Shown piece after piece: positions 17,664 through 26,252 of a stretch of DNA of 43,869 bases. The notes beneath the pieces are model-generated. The model saw nothing but the letters and a program-made list of their open reading frames with translations, was not told the origin of the DNA and ran no database searches. The DNA comes from Lentisphaeria bacterium (GTDB lineage Bacteria; Verrucomicrobiota; Lentisphaeria; Victivallales; Victivallaceae): positions 1 through 43,869 of the forward strand of contig JAFVYP010000077.1 in the NCBI GenBank assembly GCA_017508555.1, written 5' to 3'. The translations under genes were made by a program, and so were the position numbers. How positions within the stretch are numbered: position 1 is the first letter of the stretch; every line of letters begins with the position of its first letter.

Positions 17664-18560
17664 TCACAGATCTTTGCCTGCGAGCATACGGTAGGCATCC
17701 AGGTACTTCTGAGCGGTTTTTTCAGCCACATCTGCGGGCAGCTCAGGACCGGGAGCGGTCTTATCCCAATCAAGGGTCTCCAGGTAGTCACGGACAAACT
17801 GTTTATCCAGACTGGCGGGACTGGTTCCCTCCTGATACTCATCCGCCAGCCAGAAACGGCTGGAATCGGGCGTCAGCACTTCATCAGCCAGAATGATCCG
17901 GCCGTCCAGTTCACCGAACTCAAATTTGGTATCAGCAAGGATTATGCCCCTGCTCCGGGCATAATCTCCGGCCCGGGTGTAGATATCAAGGGCAAGATCA
18001 CGGATCTTCGCGGCCTTTTCATCACCGATCGTGCGGCAGACGCCTGCAAAATCGATCGCCTCATCGTGTTCGCCGACAGCGGCTTTCGTGGAGGGCGTGA
18101 AAAGCGCTTCGTCAAGCTTGGAAGCCTGACGGTATCCGGGACGCAACGCAATGCCGGAAACACTGGATGTTTTCTGATAATCTTTCCAGCCGCTGCCGAC
18201 AAGATAACCGCGCACGATGCACTCAATGGGGAAAATACTGACTTTCCGCACGATCATGGAGCGTCCGGCCAGATCCTTTGCATAGGAAACCAGTTCGGGA
18301 CGGGTGGTCACATCATCTGTGATGAGGTGATTTTCAACATCAGAGAAAAATCCGAACCAGAACTTGGAGATCTGGGTCAGCACCTTTCCCTTATCCGGAA
18401 TTCCGGTGGGAAGAACCACATCGAACGCGCTCAGGCGGTCGGTGGCCACGAACAGCAGGGCATCCCCCAGATCGTAAACATCACGGACCTTGCCGCGGTT
18501 CACAAGGGGAATTCCCGGGATCGCTGTCTCGATCAACGCTCCATTGGCATCGTAACGCAT
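17664..18560 (-). CDS. purC: SAICAR synthetase (PurC)
   Basis: PurC ligates aspartate to CAIR with ATP in purine synthesis. The 298-aa product has '[13 protein letters not shown]' (ATP-binding start), '[18 protein letters not shown]', '[14 protein letters not shown]' and '[10 protein letters not shown]', as in the long eukaryote-like and many bacterial enzymes. GAGGT lies 8 bp before the ATG. It follows rplU by 11 bp and probably shares its promoter. Placing a purine gene behind a ribosomal protein gene is unusual but fits a growth-linked unit. Confidence 0.96.
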   Translation of the reverse strand: MRYDANGALIETAIPGIPLVNRGKVRDVYDLGDALLFVATDRLSAFDVVLPTGIPDKGKVLTQISKFWFGFFSDVENHLITDDVTTRPELVSYAKDLAGRSMIVRKVSIFPIECIVRGYLVGSGWKDYQKTSSVSGIALRPGYRQASKLDEALFTPSTKAAVGEHDEAIDFAGVCRTIGDEKAAKIRDLALDIYTRAGDYARSRGIILADTKFEFGELDGRIILADEVLTPDSSRFWLADEYQEGTSPASLDKQFVRDYLETLDWDKTAPGPELPADVAEKTAQKYLDAYRMLAGKDL

Positions 18561-18571
18561 GGCGATCTACC

Positions 18572-18886
18572 TCAGCCCTTGATCTCGCCAATCTCGACGC
18601 GGGTCAGGCTCTGACGGTGACCGTAGGTGCGGCGATAGCCCTTGCGGCGCTTCATCTTGAAAACGATGAGCTTCTTGGCGCGGAACTGATCCAGCACTTT
18701 GGCAGTAACTTGGGCGCCTTCGACACGGGGAGTCCCCGCATTGAGTTTGCCGTCATCGGTACCGATGGCAAGAACTTCGGTAAAAACGACTTCCTGACCG
18801 ATTTCGCTGGCCAGCTTTTCGACTTCGATGATGTCTCCGGGCTTGACGGTAAACTGCTTACCGCCGGTCTGAATGATAGCGTACAT
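18572..18886 (-). CDS. rplU: 50S ribosomal protein L21
   Basis: The 104-aa protein starts 'MYAIIQTGGKQFTVKPGD' and ends in the basic 'KRRKGYRRTYGHRQSLTRVEI' typical of L21, which binds 23S rRNA. In most bacteria rpmA (L27) follows directly; here purC follows and no rpmA is present in the window. An AGGAG site and an identifiable promoter lie upstream. Confidence 0.97.
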   Translation of the reverse strand: MYAIIQTGGKQFTVKPGDIIEVEKLASEIGQEVVFTEVLAIGTDDGKLNAGTPRVEGAQVTAKVLDQFRAKKLIVFKMKRRKGYRRTYGHRQSLTRVEIGEIKG

Positions 18887-18942
18887 GTTTCATTCTCCTG
18901 TTTCTATTTGAAAAGTTAAAAAGTTTCACGTTACAGTCGGAT

Positions 18943-18971
18943 AATATATCACAACTTCTTTCTTTTTGCAA
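18943..18971 (-). promoter_or_regulatory. Promoter of rplU-purC
   Basis: On the minus strand TTGCAA (18966-18971), a 17-bp spacer and TATATT (18943-18948) lie about 57-85 bp before the rplU start. The -35 box and spacer overlap the last codons of the upstream glycosyltransferase gene. The TTGCAA/TATATT pair is the same as before rpsO. Confidence 0.75.
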
Positions 18972-19683
18972 ATAAAATCCTTGAAAGATTTTTCATAACT
19001 TTCAGAACGAACACGCCGTATGCAATAAAAATGTTCTGTCCGTAGCGGATTTTGACACGTAATTCGTCCAAAAGACAGCGGTAAATGAACCTGTCAGACA
19101 GGCCGCCTTCCCGGTAAAAGGCGATCAGTTCCGGCACATAAAGAGGCGTGACCCCGGCCACATTCACAGCCCGGTACATGAAATCGTAATCGCCCAGCAG
19201 GCGGAAACTTTCATCATAAAGACCGATCTCTTCATACACCTGCCGGGGAACGAACATGGAGGGATGCGGCGCAAAAGCGCCGATCCGCAGTTTGTTTTTG
19301 CGGAAGCCCTTCACCCGACCCAGAAACTCATACGCCACATCGCCCCAGAAGATCCTGCGCCCCGGCTCCGGCCCGAAAGAGGCGGCCACAAGGGAAAAAG
19401 CGCCTGGAAAATAACTGTCTCCGGAGTTGATAAGACCGATCACATCCCCCGTCGCCAGACGGATGCCCTTGTTCATGGCGTTATAGATCCCTGTATCCGG
19501 CTCACTGACAAAAGCAGCCAGACGGTCCCGGTATTTTTCAATGATCTCCACAGTCCCGTCGGTGGAAGCGCCGTCGATGATGATGTATTCCACATCGGGA
19601 TAGTCCTGTCCGAGAACAGACTGGATCGTCTCTTCGATCTCCGCAGCATTATTGCGGACAGCGGTCACAATAGATATTTTCAC
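18949..19683 (-). CDS. Family 2 glycosyltransferase
   Basis: The 244-aa cytoplasmic GT-A enzyme transfers a sugar from a nucleotide donor. It has the N-terminal 'ISIVTAVRNNAAEIEETIQSVLGQ', the nucleotide-binding 'IIIDGASTDGT' and a DxD-like site in 'GLINSGDSYF', plus 'GDYDFMYRA' further on. It begins at a GTG without a good ribosome site. It stands alone between the hairpin repeats and rplU and may serve LPS or another surface glycan; donor and acceptor are unknown. Confidence 0.9.
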   Translation of the reverse strand: MKISIVTAVRNNAAEIEETIQSVLGQDYPDVEYIIIDGASTDGTVEIIEKYRDRLAAFVSEPDTGIYNAMNKGIRLATGDVIGLINSGDSYFPGAFSLVAASFGPEPGRRIFWGDVAYEFLGRVKGFRKNKLRIGAFAPHPSMFVPRQVYEEIGLYDESFRLLGDYDFMYRAVNVAGVTPLYVPELIAFYREGGLSDRFIYRCLLDELRVKIRYGQNIFIAYGVFVLKVMKNLSRILFAKRKKL

Positions 19684-19767
19684 TTTTTCTGTACTCTGTA
19701 AAAACTGATTTTTTCAACGCTCTTGTTACAGGCGCCCTGCGTTCCCCGGCCGACTCCTCAGGCGGAT

Positions 19768-19960
19768 GCCGCCGGCTCTTTTTGCCGGGCATCGCTCACG
19801 GCAAGCGGTATCGCCGCAAGCGGCGATGTTAATAGCGTTCCGCGTCCCGCGGAACTTACCTTCCGCCGCTTGGAGAGCGGCGGCCAGCGTTCCGCCGCTG
19901 GATCACGTCCGGGTAGCACCCGGGGGCGAATATTTTTTATTTTTTTGTTTGGTTCCCTCC
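19768..19960. repeat. Hairpin-array repeat, copy 1 (193 bp)
   Basis: This is the first of two direct copies 228 bp apart. I see only two substitutions between them. Each copy contains a run of small perfect inverted repeats, one after another (listed under copy 2). It lies in the 481-bp gap between the GT2 gene and the peptide-binding protein gene, which holds no convincing gene. A frame is open across both copies on each strand, but it is made of repeat DNA and is rich in Pro, Arg and Ser. Confidence 0.9.
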
Positions 19961-19995
19961 GGCGAGTGCCTCCGCTCAACGCCCGGCAAAAATTC

Positions 19996-20188
19996 GCCGC
20001 CGGCTCTTTTTGCCGGGCATCGCTCACGGCAAGCGGTATCGCCGCAAGCGGCGATGTTAATAGCGTTCCGCGTCCCGCGGAACTTACTTTCCGCCGCTTG
20101 GAGAGCGGCGGCCAGCGTTCCGCCGCTGGATCACGTCCGGGTAGCACCCGGGGGCGGATATTTTTTATTTTTTTGTTTGGTTCCCTCC
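19996..20188. repeat. Hairpin-array repeat, copy 2 (193 bp)
   Basis: Perfect stems in order: TTGCCG/CGGCAA (20010-20032), ATCGCCGC/GCGGCGAT (20038-20055), GTTCCGCG/CGCGGAAC (20065-20083), CCGCCGCT/AGCGGCGG (20091-20111), CCAGCG/CGCTGG (20112-20129) and CCGGGT/ACCCGG (20137-20151). At the junction with copy 1 a further 12-bp stem (19981-19992 with 20007-20018) forms. The right end carries a T-rich tail and overlaps the last codons of the convergent-reading binding-protein gene. Confidence 0.9.
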
Positions 20189-21961
20189 TCCAAAGTTCAA
20201 TTCAGAAAGCCCCACCGGCCTGAAACTCTTTTTCAGCCTCTCCCGCAGCCGGGTGTTGACCGAAAGATATTTCCAGCGCGCAAAACCGAAATCATGGGGC
20301 GTAAAGTTTTCAAGCCAGGCATGATTGAGCTGGTAACTCACGGGAAAACCCTCGTAGATCCAAACACAATGTCCGGCAAGATAACGCACCATACGGCGGT
20401 ATTTTTCCGTCCGTTCAGGCGTATCGGACATACCGAGGATCTCCTCGTACATCCGGTCAAACACCGGATCGGAAAAACCTGTCCGGTTGCAGCCGCCGAT
20501 GTTCCCGGAGTAAAAAAGCTGAAAAAAATTTTCCGCATCCGGATAATCGCCGATCCATGAAAGCCTGAACAGCTGCATCTTGTTCTGCCGCAGCTTCTCA
20601 TAAAAACGGGGATTGTTGTTGAGGATCGGTTTGATCTCTATGCCCAGCGCGGCAAACTCCGCCTGCGTCAGCTCTCCCACCTGCCTGTGGGAAGAGGTGT
20701 TCCCCGTCTGGTCGAAAGTAAACGCCAGTCTTTTGCCCGTTCGGGGATCTATCCCCCCGGGATATCCCGCCTCTGCCAGCAGTTGTTTCGCTTTTTCAAG
20801 ATCGTGAGCCATCCACGGATTGCGGAACTTTTCATCATATCCCGCAACACCGGGCGGCACCGGCCCCGAGGCCGCAAGAAGCTGATTCCCCGCATGCTCG
20901 ATCCGGCGGGCACTGTCAAAGGCAAGGCTCATGGCCTGCCGCAGTTTGAGATTTTTCCCCAAAAGGGGATCCGAAAAATTAAATCCGGTATAGCGGATCT
21001 CAAACTCCGGAACACGCCACAGGCGGATACCCCGTTTGACCAGCACAGGAGGCAGCTCTCCGCCGCCGGCAAGATCTGCATTGTCCTTATCCAAAGCCTG
21101 ATAATCCAGATGCCCCTGCAAAAACAGCATCCACCCTGTCATGGACTGCTTCACCAGTTTGATGATGATTTTATCCGCAAGAGGCAGGGGACGCGTTCTA
21201 TCCTCTGCTGAAGCGGCTCCGGCATAATACTCCTGCCGGAAAGCCGGATTGCGTTCCAGTACGATCCGGCAGTCATTGATCCACTCTTTGAGGATAAACG
21301 GTCCGGACCCCACCGGATGACGGGCGAAAGACTCCCCGTAATGCACCACTGCCTCACGGGAAACAATGCCGCAGTTGGGCATGGCAAGCGTGTAGAGAAA
21401 ACGGGGATCCGGACGCGTCAGGCGGATCGTAAACGTCTTTTCCGTATGGATGACAAATCCAGTGATCCCCCTGTCATAGAGACGCAGCTCCCCCTTTTTT
21501 TCCGCGCGGCTCGCCCGGTGAAAAACGTCGATCCCGGCCACGCGCCCACGGAAAAGCCAGAACAACGGACTGTGGTTCCGGGCATCGGCAATGCGCAGAA
21601 TGGAAAAAAGCACATCCTGTGAAGTGATTTTCCGCTGTCTGCCCCCGAAAACGGGATCTGCGGCGAAAAAGAGATCATCCCTCAACTCAAAAAAGTAACT
21701 TTTGAAATCTTCTGACGGCCGGGGCATGCTTTTGAGCATGCCCGGTTTGAGCTTGTAGGGACGGGCATCGTAATCGTATTCCAGAAGCGTATCGTAAACA
21801 GCACCCAGCAGATTGCGACTGGCAAGATCATCGGCAAAAACAGGATCGAGCGTTCGCACTCTGCCTCCTGCCGACGTATTGATGACCCGCAAAGGAGCGG
21901 CAAAAGACACTGCCGCCCACAGCAGGAGCAGCAGTGCCGTTACTGTTCTGATACTTTTCAC
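20165..21961 (-). CDS. Family 5 extracellular solute-binding protein (peptide type)
   Basis: The 598-aa product has a signal peptide ('KSIRTVTALLLLLWAAVSFA') and the SBP_bac_5 fold of OppA/DppA-like receptors that feed ABC transporters. Marks include 'LRDDLFFAADPVFGG', 'VGSGPFILKEW', 'KQLLAEAGYPGG' and 'LFRLSWIGDYPDAENFFQLFYSGNIGG'. No permease or ATPase genes are adjacent, so this is an orphan receptor here. The last eight codons and the stop are supplied by the hairpin repeat (up to 20188), so the natural C-terminus may have been altered. Confidence 0.9.
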   Translation of the reverse strand: MKSIRTVTALLLLLWAAVSFAAPLRVINTSAGGRVRTLDPVFADDLASRNLLGAVYDTLLEYDYDARPYKLKPGMLKSMPRPSEDFKSYFFELRDDLFFAADPVFGGRQRKITSQDVLFSILRIADARNHSPLFWLFRGRVAGIDVFHRASRAEKKGELRLYDRGITGFVIHTEKTFTIRLTRPDPRFLYTLAMPNCGIVSREAVVHYGESFARHPVGSGPFILKEWINDCRIVLERNPAFRQEYYAGAASAEDRTRPLPLADKIIIKLVKQSMTGWMLFLQGHLDYQALDKDNADLAGGGELPPVLVKRGIRLWRVPEFEIRYTGFNFSDPLLGKNLKLRQAMSLAFDSARRIEHAGNQLLAASGPVPPGVAGYDEKFRNPWMAHDLEKAKQLLAEAGYPGGIDPRTGKRLAFTFDQTGNTSSHRQVGELTQAEFAALGIEIKPILNNNPRFYEKLRQNKMQLFRLSWIGDYPDAENFFQLFYSGNIGGCNRTGFSDPVFDRMYEEILGMSDTPERTEKYRRMVRYLAGHCVWIYEGFPVSYQLNHAWLENFTPHDFGFARWKYLSVNTRLRERLKKSFRPVGLSELNFGGGNQTKK

Positions 21962-21964
21962 GCG

Positions 21965-23439
21965 TCAGGCCGTGATCTTTGCAAAAGCCGGAGCGATCTT
22001 TCTGAACATCGCTGTCGAAGCCGCATCAGGCGTATAAGTCACAAGATCAAAGGACTTGCGGACAGTTTCACGGGCCTCTTCAAGATCCTTGAAAACGCCG
22101 CAGGCGATCCCCTGCGCAAGAATGTTTCCGGTGGCCGTCGCCTCCACAGGACCGGAGATCACGGGAATATCCATGGCATCAGAGATCAGCTGCATGAGGA
22201 AACCGTCTTTTGTGCCGCCGCCGACAACGTTGAAGGCACCGTATTTGACGCCCAGAACCTTTTCCAGGCCCGCCAGTTTATTGGCGGTGTAAAGAGCCAG
22301 GGAGTCGTAGATGGCACGGACGACCTGAGCATCGGACATCTCATCTCCCTGTCCGGAGGAACGGCAGAAATCACGGATACGCTGCGGCATATCTCCGGGC
22401 GTGAAAAATTCAGGGTTGTTGGGGTTGACGAGGAAACGTCCGGCTTCTGCCGTTCTGGCCATGTTTTCCATATCGGCAAAACTGAGATTTTTGCCGGCTT
22501 CGTTCCAGACCCGGCGGGTTTCCTGAAAGAGCCAGGATCCCATGATATTGGTCAGAAAACGGATCCTGTTATCCAAACCGCCCTCATTGGTGAAACCGGC
22601 CTCCCGGGAAACATCGTTCACGGAGGGCTGGGACAGCTCAGCTCCCAGCAGAGCCCAGGTGCCGGCACTCAGATAGGCCCACTCGCCGGAAACAGGCGCG
22701 GGAACTGCCGCAACGGCACTGGCCGTGTCGTGGGAACCGACTTTGTAAATGGGAATGGCTTTGCAGTTGAACTTTTTCTGAAGCGCTTCGCTCAGAACGC
22801 CCGCCTGCGTGCAGGGCGCAACGATCCCGGGGAAAATTTCACGGGGCAGACCCAGTTTGCCGATCAAGTCCCAGTGCCAGCTGCGCGTGGCGGGGTCCAG
22901 CAGGTCGCTGGTGGAGGCAATGGTGTATTCCGCCGTAAAATCGCCGCCCAGCGAAAAGGCCAGCGCATCAGGCATGGGCAGGAAAACCGCATTTTCCAGA
23001 TCTTCCGGATGCTCGTCCTTATGGGCGCAGAGCTGATAAAGGGTATTGAGGGTCATCTTCTGGATGCCGGTCATGCCGTAGATCTCTGCCGGAGAGATCT
23101 TTTCCCACACTTTCACGCTGGAACGGTTGGTCCGTTCGTCCCGGTAGTTGAAAGGCAGACGTTTGGGCTGCTTCGTCTCTTTGTCAAAAGAACATAATCC
23201 ACGCCCCAGGTATCAATACCGATACCGGTGATGTCGCTGTCAAAAGCCAGCGCCTTTCCCAGTCCCGTAACAAGCTCTTCACAAAGCCGGGGATAATCCC
23301 AGGTGAGATCGCCGTTTTTTTCAACGGGGGCATTGGGAAAACGATGGATCTCGGTCAGTTCCAGTTTGCCGTTTTCAATTTTTCCTGCGATTGCGCGACC
23401 GCTGGACGCGCCCAGATCAAATGCGAGAAAACTGCTCAT
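21965..23439 (-). pseudogene. rhaB: Rhamnulokinase (RhaB), split by a frameshift
   Basis: Two frames together give a full-length FGGY kinase of about 491 aa. The 5' part (23439 down to about 23190) starts 'FLAFDLGASSGRAIAG' and reaches 'GIDTWGVDYVLL'. After that the RhaB sequence continues in another frame as 'DKETKQPKRLPFNYRDERTN', then the 3' part has 'VGSHDTASAVAA', 'NEGG' and 'NVVGGGTKDGFLMQL'. One base is missing in the A-run at 23186-23189 (T-run in the gene); restoring it would rejoin the frames. The short frames read alone would lose the substrate-loop segment. A true mutation, an assembly error or slippage are all possible. L-rhamnulose is the expected substrate. Confidence 0.88.
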
Positions 23440-23474
23440 TTGCCATCCTTCTGATTTTTATATTGAAAAATAAA

Positions 23475-24536
23475 TTAAAATCTTGCTTTTTTGACGGTTT
23501 CCCAGGTCTTGAGGATCAATTCTTCCGTCTCTTCCCAGCCGATACAGCCGTCCGTGATGGATATTTCAGGATCCGGCTCCACGCCGGCAACGACCTTCTG
23601 ACTGCCGGGTTTGAGATTGCTTTCAAGCATGACGCCGCGGATGGCGTCCTCACCCTCTGCGATCTGTCCGAGGATACCGTCCAGCGCCACATGCTGTTTC
23701 CGGTAATCTTTGCCGGAGTTGGCATGACTGCAGTCGATGACGATCCCCGTGGGCAGTCCGGCACGCTGAAGCACGACGCGGAGATAGGCCACATATTCCG
23801 GTCCGTAGTTGGTATGATTGTTCCCGCCGCGCATGACGATATGCGCATAGGGGTTGCCCTTGGTCCTGAAAACGCCCACAGAGCCGTCTTCCAGCACGCC
23901 GATAAAGCTGTGATGGCTTCTGGCGGCCAGAACCGCGTCGATCGCCGTCTGGGTGGCGCCGTCTGTGGCGTTTTTGAATCCGACCGGCATGGAAAGACCG
24001 CTGGCAAGCTGACGGTGGGTCTGAGCCTCCGTGGTGCGGGCCCCGATGGCCGTCCAGGTGATGCAGTCGGCAATGTACTGCGCCAGAACAGGATCAAGGA
24101 TCTCCGTGGCCACAGGCAGTCCCACCTCAACGACCCGCGTCAGAATATCCCGTGAAAGACGGATGCCGCGGGCGATATCGCAGGAATCATCCAGACCGGG
24201 ATCTGAAAGCAGTCCCTTCCAGCCCACGGTGGTGCGGGGCTTTTCAAAATAACAGCGCATCAGAATCATCAGGTGATCGGACACCCTGTCCGAAAGCGCC
24301 TTGAGTTTTTCGGCGTATCTGATGGCGGAAGCAGGATTGTGGATCGAACAGGGACCGGCAATGACCATCAGACGGCGGGAGCGGCCGTCAAGGATATCCA
24401 TCGCCTCCTGCCGGGAGGCGACCACCCGGGCGCCGGCGTCGATGGAAAGCTGGTGTTCCAAACGGATCTCTTCCGGACTGGGCAAAGCCGCCACACTTTT
24501 GATATTGATATTGTTAAGCTGATTGAACGTACTCAC
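23475..24536 (-). CDS. 3-deoxy-7-phosphoheptulonate synthase, AroFGH type
   Basis: DAHP synthase condenses PEP and erythrose-4-phosphate, the first shikimate-pathway step. The 353-aa class I enzyme shows 'MVIAGPCSIHNPASAIRYA', 'RCYFEKPRTTVGWKGL' (PEP binding), 'TAIGARTTEAQTHR', 'GFKNATDG' and 'DCSHANSGKDY' (metal ligands). Length and the N-terminal extension match the feedback-inhibited E. coli-type isozymes, but which amino acid inhibits it cannot be read off. It begins at a GTG and has its own promoter. Confidence 0.95.
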   Translation of the reverse strand: MSTFNQLNNINIKSVAALPSPEEIRLEHQLSIDAGARVVASRQEAMDILDGRSRRLMVIAGPCSIHNPASAIRYAEKLKALSDRVSDHLMILMRCYFEKPRTTVGWKGLLSDPGLDDSCDIARGIRLSRDILTRVVEVGLPVATEILDPVLAQYIADCITWTAIGARTTEAQTHRQLASGLSMPVGFKNATDGATQTAIDAVLAARSHHSFIGVLEDGSVGVFRTKGNPYAHIVMRGGNNHTNYGPEYVAYLRVVLQRAGLPTGIVIDCSHANSGKDYRKQHVALDGILGQIAEGEDAIRGVMLESNLKPGSQKVVAGVEPDPEISITDGCIGWEETEELILKTWETVKKARF

Positions 24537-24584
24537 AGGATCACTGACCTTTCAAAAAACGGTTGCACTTTGATATACGGAAAT

Positions 24585-24612
24585 AATATACCATAAAATC
24601 ACCTCTTTGCAA
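24585..24612 (-). promoter_or_regulatory. Promoter of the DAHP synthase gene
   Basis: On the minus strand TTGCAA (24607-24612), a 16-bp spacer and TATATT (24585-24590). It sits back to back with a promoter for the gene on the other strand, whose -35 box is only 21 bp away. Confidence 0.7.
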
Positions 24613-24633
24613 GGAACTCCCCGGGGTTCTTCC

Positions 24634-24662
24634 TTGAAAAATGCACAGTTTCAGAGTATCTT
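24634..24662 (+). promoter_or_regulatory. Promoter of the COG2509-like gene
   Basis: TTGAAA (24634-24639), a 17-bp spacer and TATCTT (24657-24662). Transcription would start near 24669, before the chosen ATG at 24696. This also argues against the earlier in-frame ATG at 24663. Confidence 0.65.
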
Positions 24663-24695
24663 ATGCCGTGTTATCAAGATATGCAAGGAATCAAA

Positions 24696-26252
24696 ATGAA
24701 AGAAGTACTCGTTTCCGGGATCAGGATCTCCGCAGGCAGTACCGCTTCGGGACTGGATAAACGTCTCCGCGCCAAAGCGGCAGGCCTCCTTGAACTTCCC
24801 GAAAAGGAACTGGGGCGGATCACCGTCATCAGCCAAAGCATCGACTCCCGGGGCCGCGCCCCCGTGCTGGTATTCAAAGCGGCAGTGGAGGTCCCGGAAA
24901 GCGCCCCCTTCCCCCCCTTTGAAAGAAAAAGACCCCAACCGCCGGAACTGGCTGACAACAGCATCCTGAAAAACCCTGTCATCGTGGGAACAGGTCCCGC
25001 CGGGATCTTCTGCGCTCTGGCGCTGGCCATGGCCGGATGCGATCCCCTGATCGTTGACAAAGGCCCCTGTGTGGAAGAGCGCTGCCGGGGTGTTGACAAT
25101 TTCCTCAAGACCCGCACGCTGGATGAAAACTGCAATCTCCTTGTGGGCGAAGGCGGCGCCGGAACTTTCTCTGACGGAAAACTCTACACGGGAACACACG
25201 ACAAAACAGCGGCATTCGTTCTGCAGACCCTGGCTGATGCCGGTGCGCCGGAAGAGATCTTATATCTTTCACGCCCCCACGTCGGTACGGATCATCTCAA
25301 AACAGCCGCGGCCGGTCTCAGAGAAAAGATCATCGCCCTCGGCGGAAAATTCCTCTTCAATACCTCCGTTGCCGATATCGTCCAAAAAGAGGGCCGCTGT
25401 ACGGGGATCATTTGTGCTGACGGATCGGTCATTTCCGCTCCCTGCGTCATCATCGCCTGCGGTCTGGGCGGCAGAGAGCTGGCCCGCTCCCTGGCGGAAA
25501 AAATCAGCTTTGAACTCAAACCCTTTCAAATGGGCTGCCGCATAGAACATCCGCAGGAATTTATCGACTTCCGCCAATATCACGGAAAACGTCCGGAACT
25601 TCTGGGCGCGGCGGAATATCATCTGGTCTCCCGTCCGGCGGGGAGCATCCTGCCGGTCAGCAGCTTCTGCATGTGTCCCGGCGGAACGGTCGTCAACGCC
25701 TCCGCCTGGCAGAACCGCTGCGCCACCAACGGCATGAGCGATTTTGCACGGAACGGCAAATTTGCCAATGCCTGTCTGATATCCACGTTGAAACAGGGAT
25801 TTTTTTCCTCTCCCGCAGAGGCCTTTGAACTGATTGAAAAAATCGAGTCCTCCCTCTTTGTCATGGGAGGAAAAGATTACTCTTTCCCCGCACAGGACGC
25901 CGCGGCTTTTCTGCGGGATGAAAAGAAATTGACATTCAAAGAAAGCGCCTGCCACACGGGGATCACCCCGGGCAATATCCGCCGTCTGCTGCCCCGTCCC
26001 ACACAGGAAGCCCTGTGCGCAGCGCTGAAATTTTTTGACAGACAGCTGCCGGGATTTATTAAAAACGGCAAATTCATCGGTGCGGAACCCTGCGTTTCCT
26101 CCCCCCTGCGTTTTCTGCGGCAGGAAAACGGCATGTCCTCCATGGAAAATCTCTTTCTTTCCGGCGAAGGAGCCGGTGCAGCTGGCGGGATCGTTTCCGC
26201 AGCCTGCGACGGCTTGAGAACGGCTCAGGCTGTTCTACGCACAGTCCGTTAA
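24696..26252 (+). CDS. FAD-dependent dehydrogenase of the COG2509 type
   Basis: The 518-aa protein has an N-terminal RNA-binding-like alpha/beta domain (about 1-90: 'LVSGIRISAG', 'RITVISQSIDSRGRAPVLVFKA') followed by an FAD-binding oxidoreductase ('NPVIVGTGPAGIFCALALAMAG', 'NLLVGEGGAGTFSDGKLYT', 'FLSGEGAGAAGGIVSAACDG'). This layout is that of uncharacterised FAD-dependent dehydrogenases grouped as COG2509. AAGGAA lies 5 bp before the ATG at 24696. The TAA shares bases with the stop of the convergent dus gene. Function unknown. Confidence 0.88.
   Translation: MKEVLVSGIRISAGSTASGLDKRLRAKAAGLLELPEKELGRITVISQSIDSRGRAPVLVFKAAVEVPESAPFPPFERKRPQPPELADNSILKNPVIVGTGPAGIFCALALAMAGCDPLIVDKGPCVEERCRGVDNFLKTRTLDENCNLLVGEGGAGTFSDGKLYTGTHDKTAAFVLQTLADAGAPEEILYLSRPHVGTDHLKTAAAGLREKIIALGGKFLFNTSVADIVQKEGRCTGIICADGSVISAPCVIIACGLGGRELARSLAEKISFELKPFQMGCRIEHPQEFIDFRQYHGKRPELLGAAEYHLVSRPAGSILPVSSFCMCPGGTVVNASAWQNRCATNGMSDFARNGKFANACLISTLKQGFFSSPAEAFELIEKIESSLFVMGGKDYSFPAQDAAAFLRDEKKLTFKESACHTGITPGNIRRLLPRPTQEALCAALKFFDRQLPGFIKNGKFIGAEPCVSSPLRFLRQENGMSSMENLFLSGEGAGAAGGIVSAACDGLRTAQAVLRTVR

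Noticed and set aside
19766-20560. 264-codon plus-strand frame across the hairpin repeats
   Set aside because: It is formed by the two repeats and then by the antisense of the binding-protein gene; repeated peptides follow from repeated DNA.
21965-23116. Reading the rhaB halves as two separate genes coupled by GTGA
   Set aside because: The region between the two motif sets encodes the conserved rhamnulokinase loop in a third arrangement that only a one-base change rejoins; neither half alone is a known protein.
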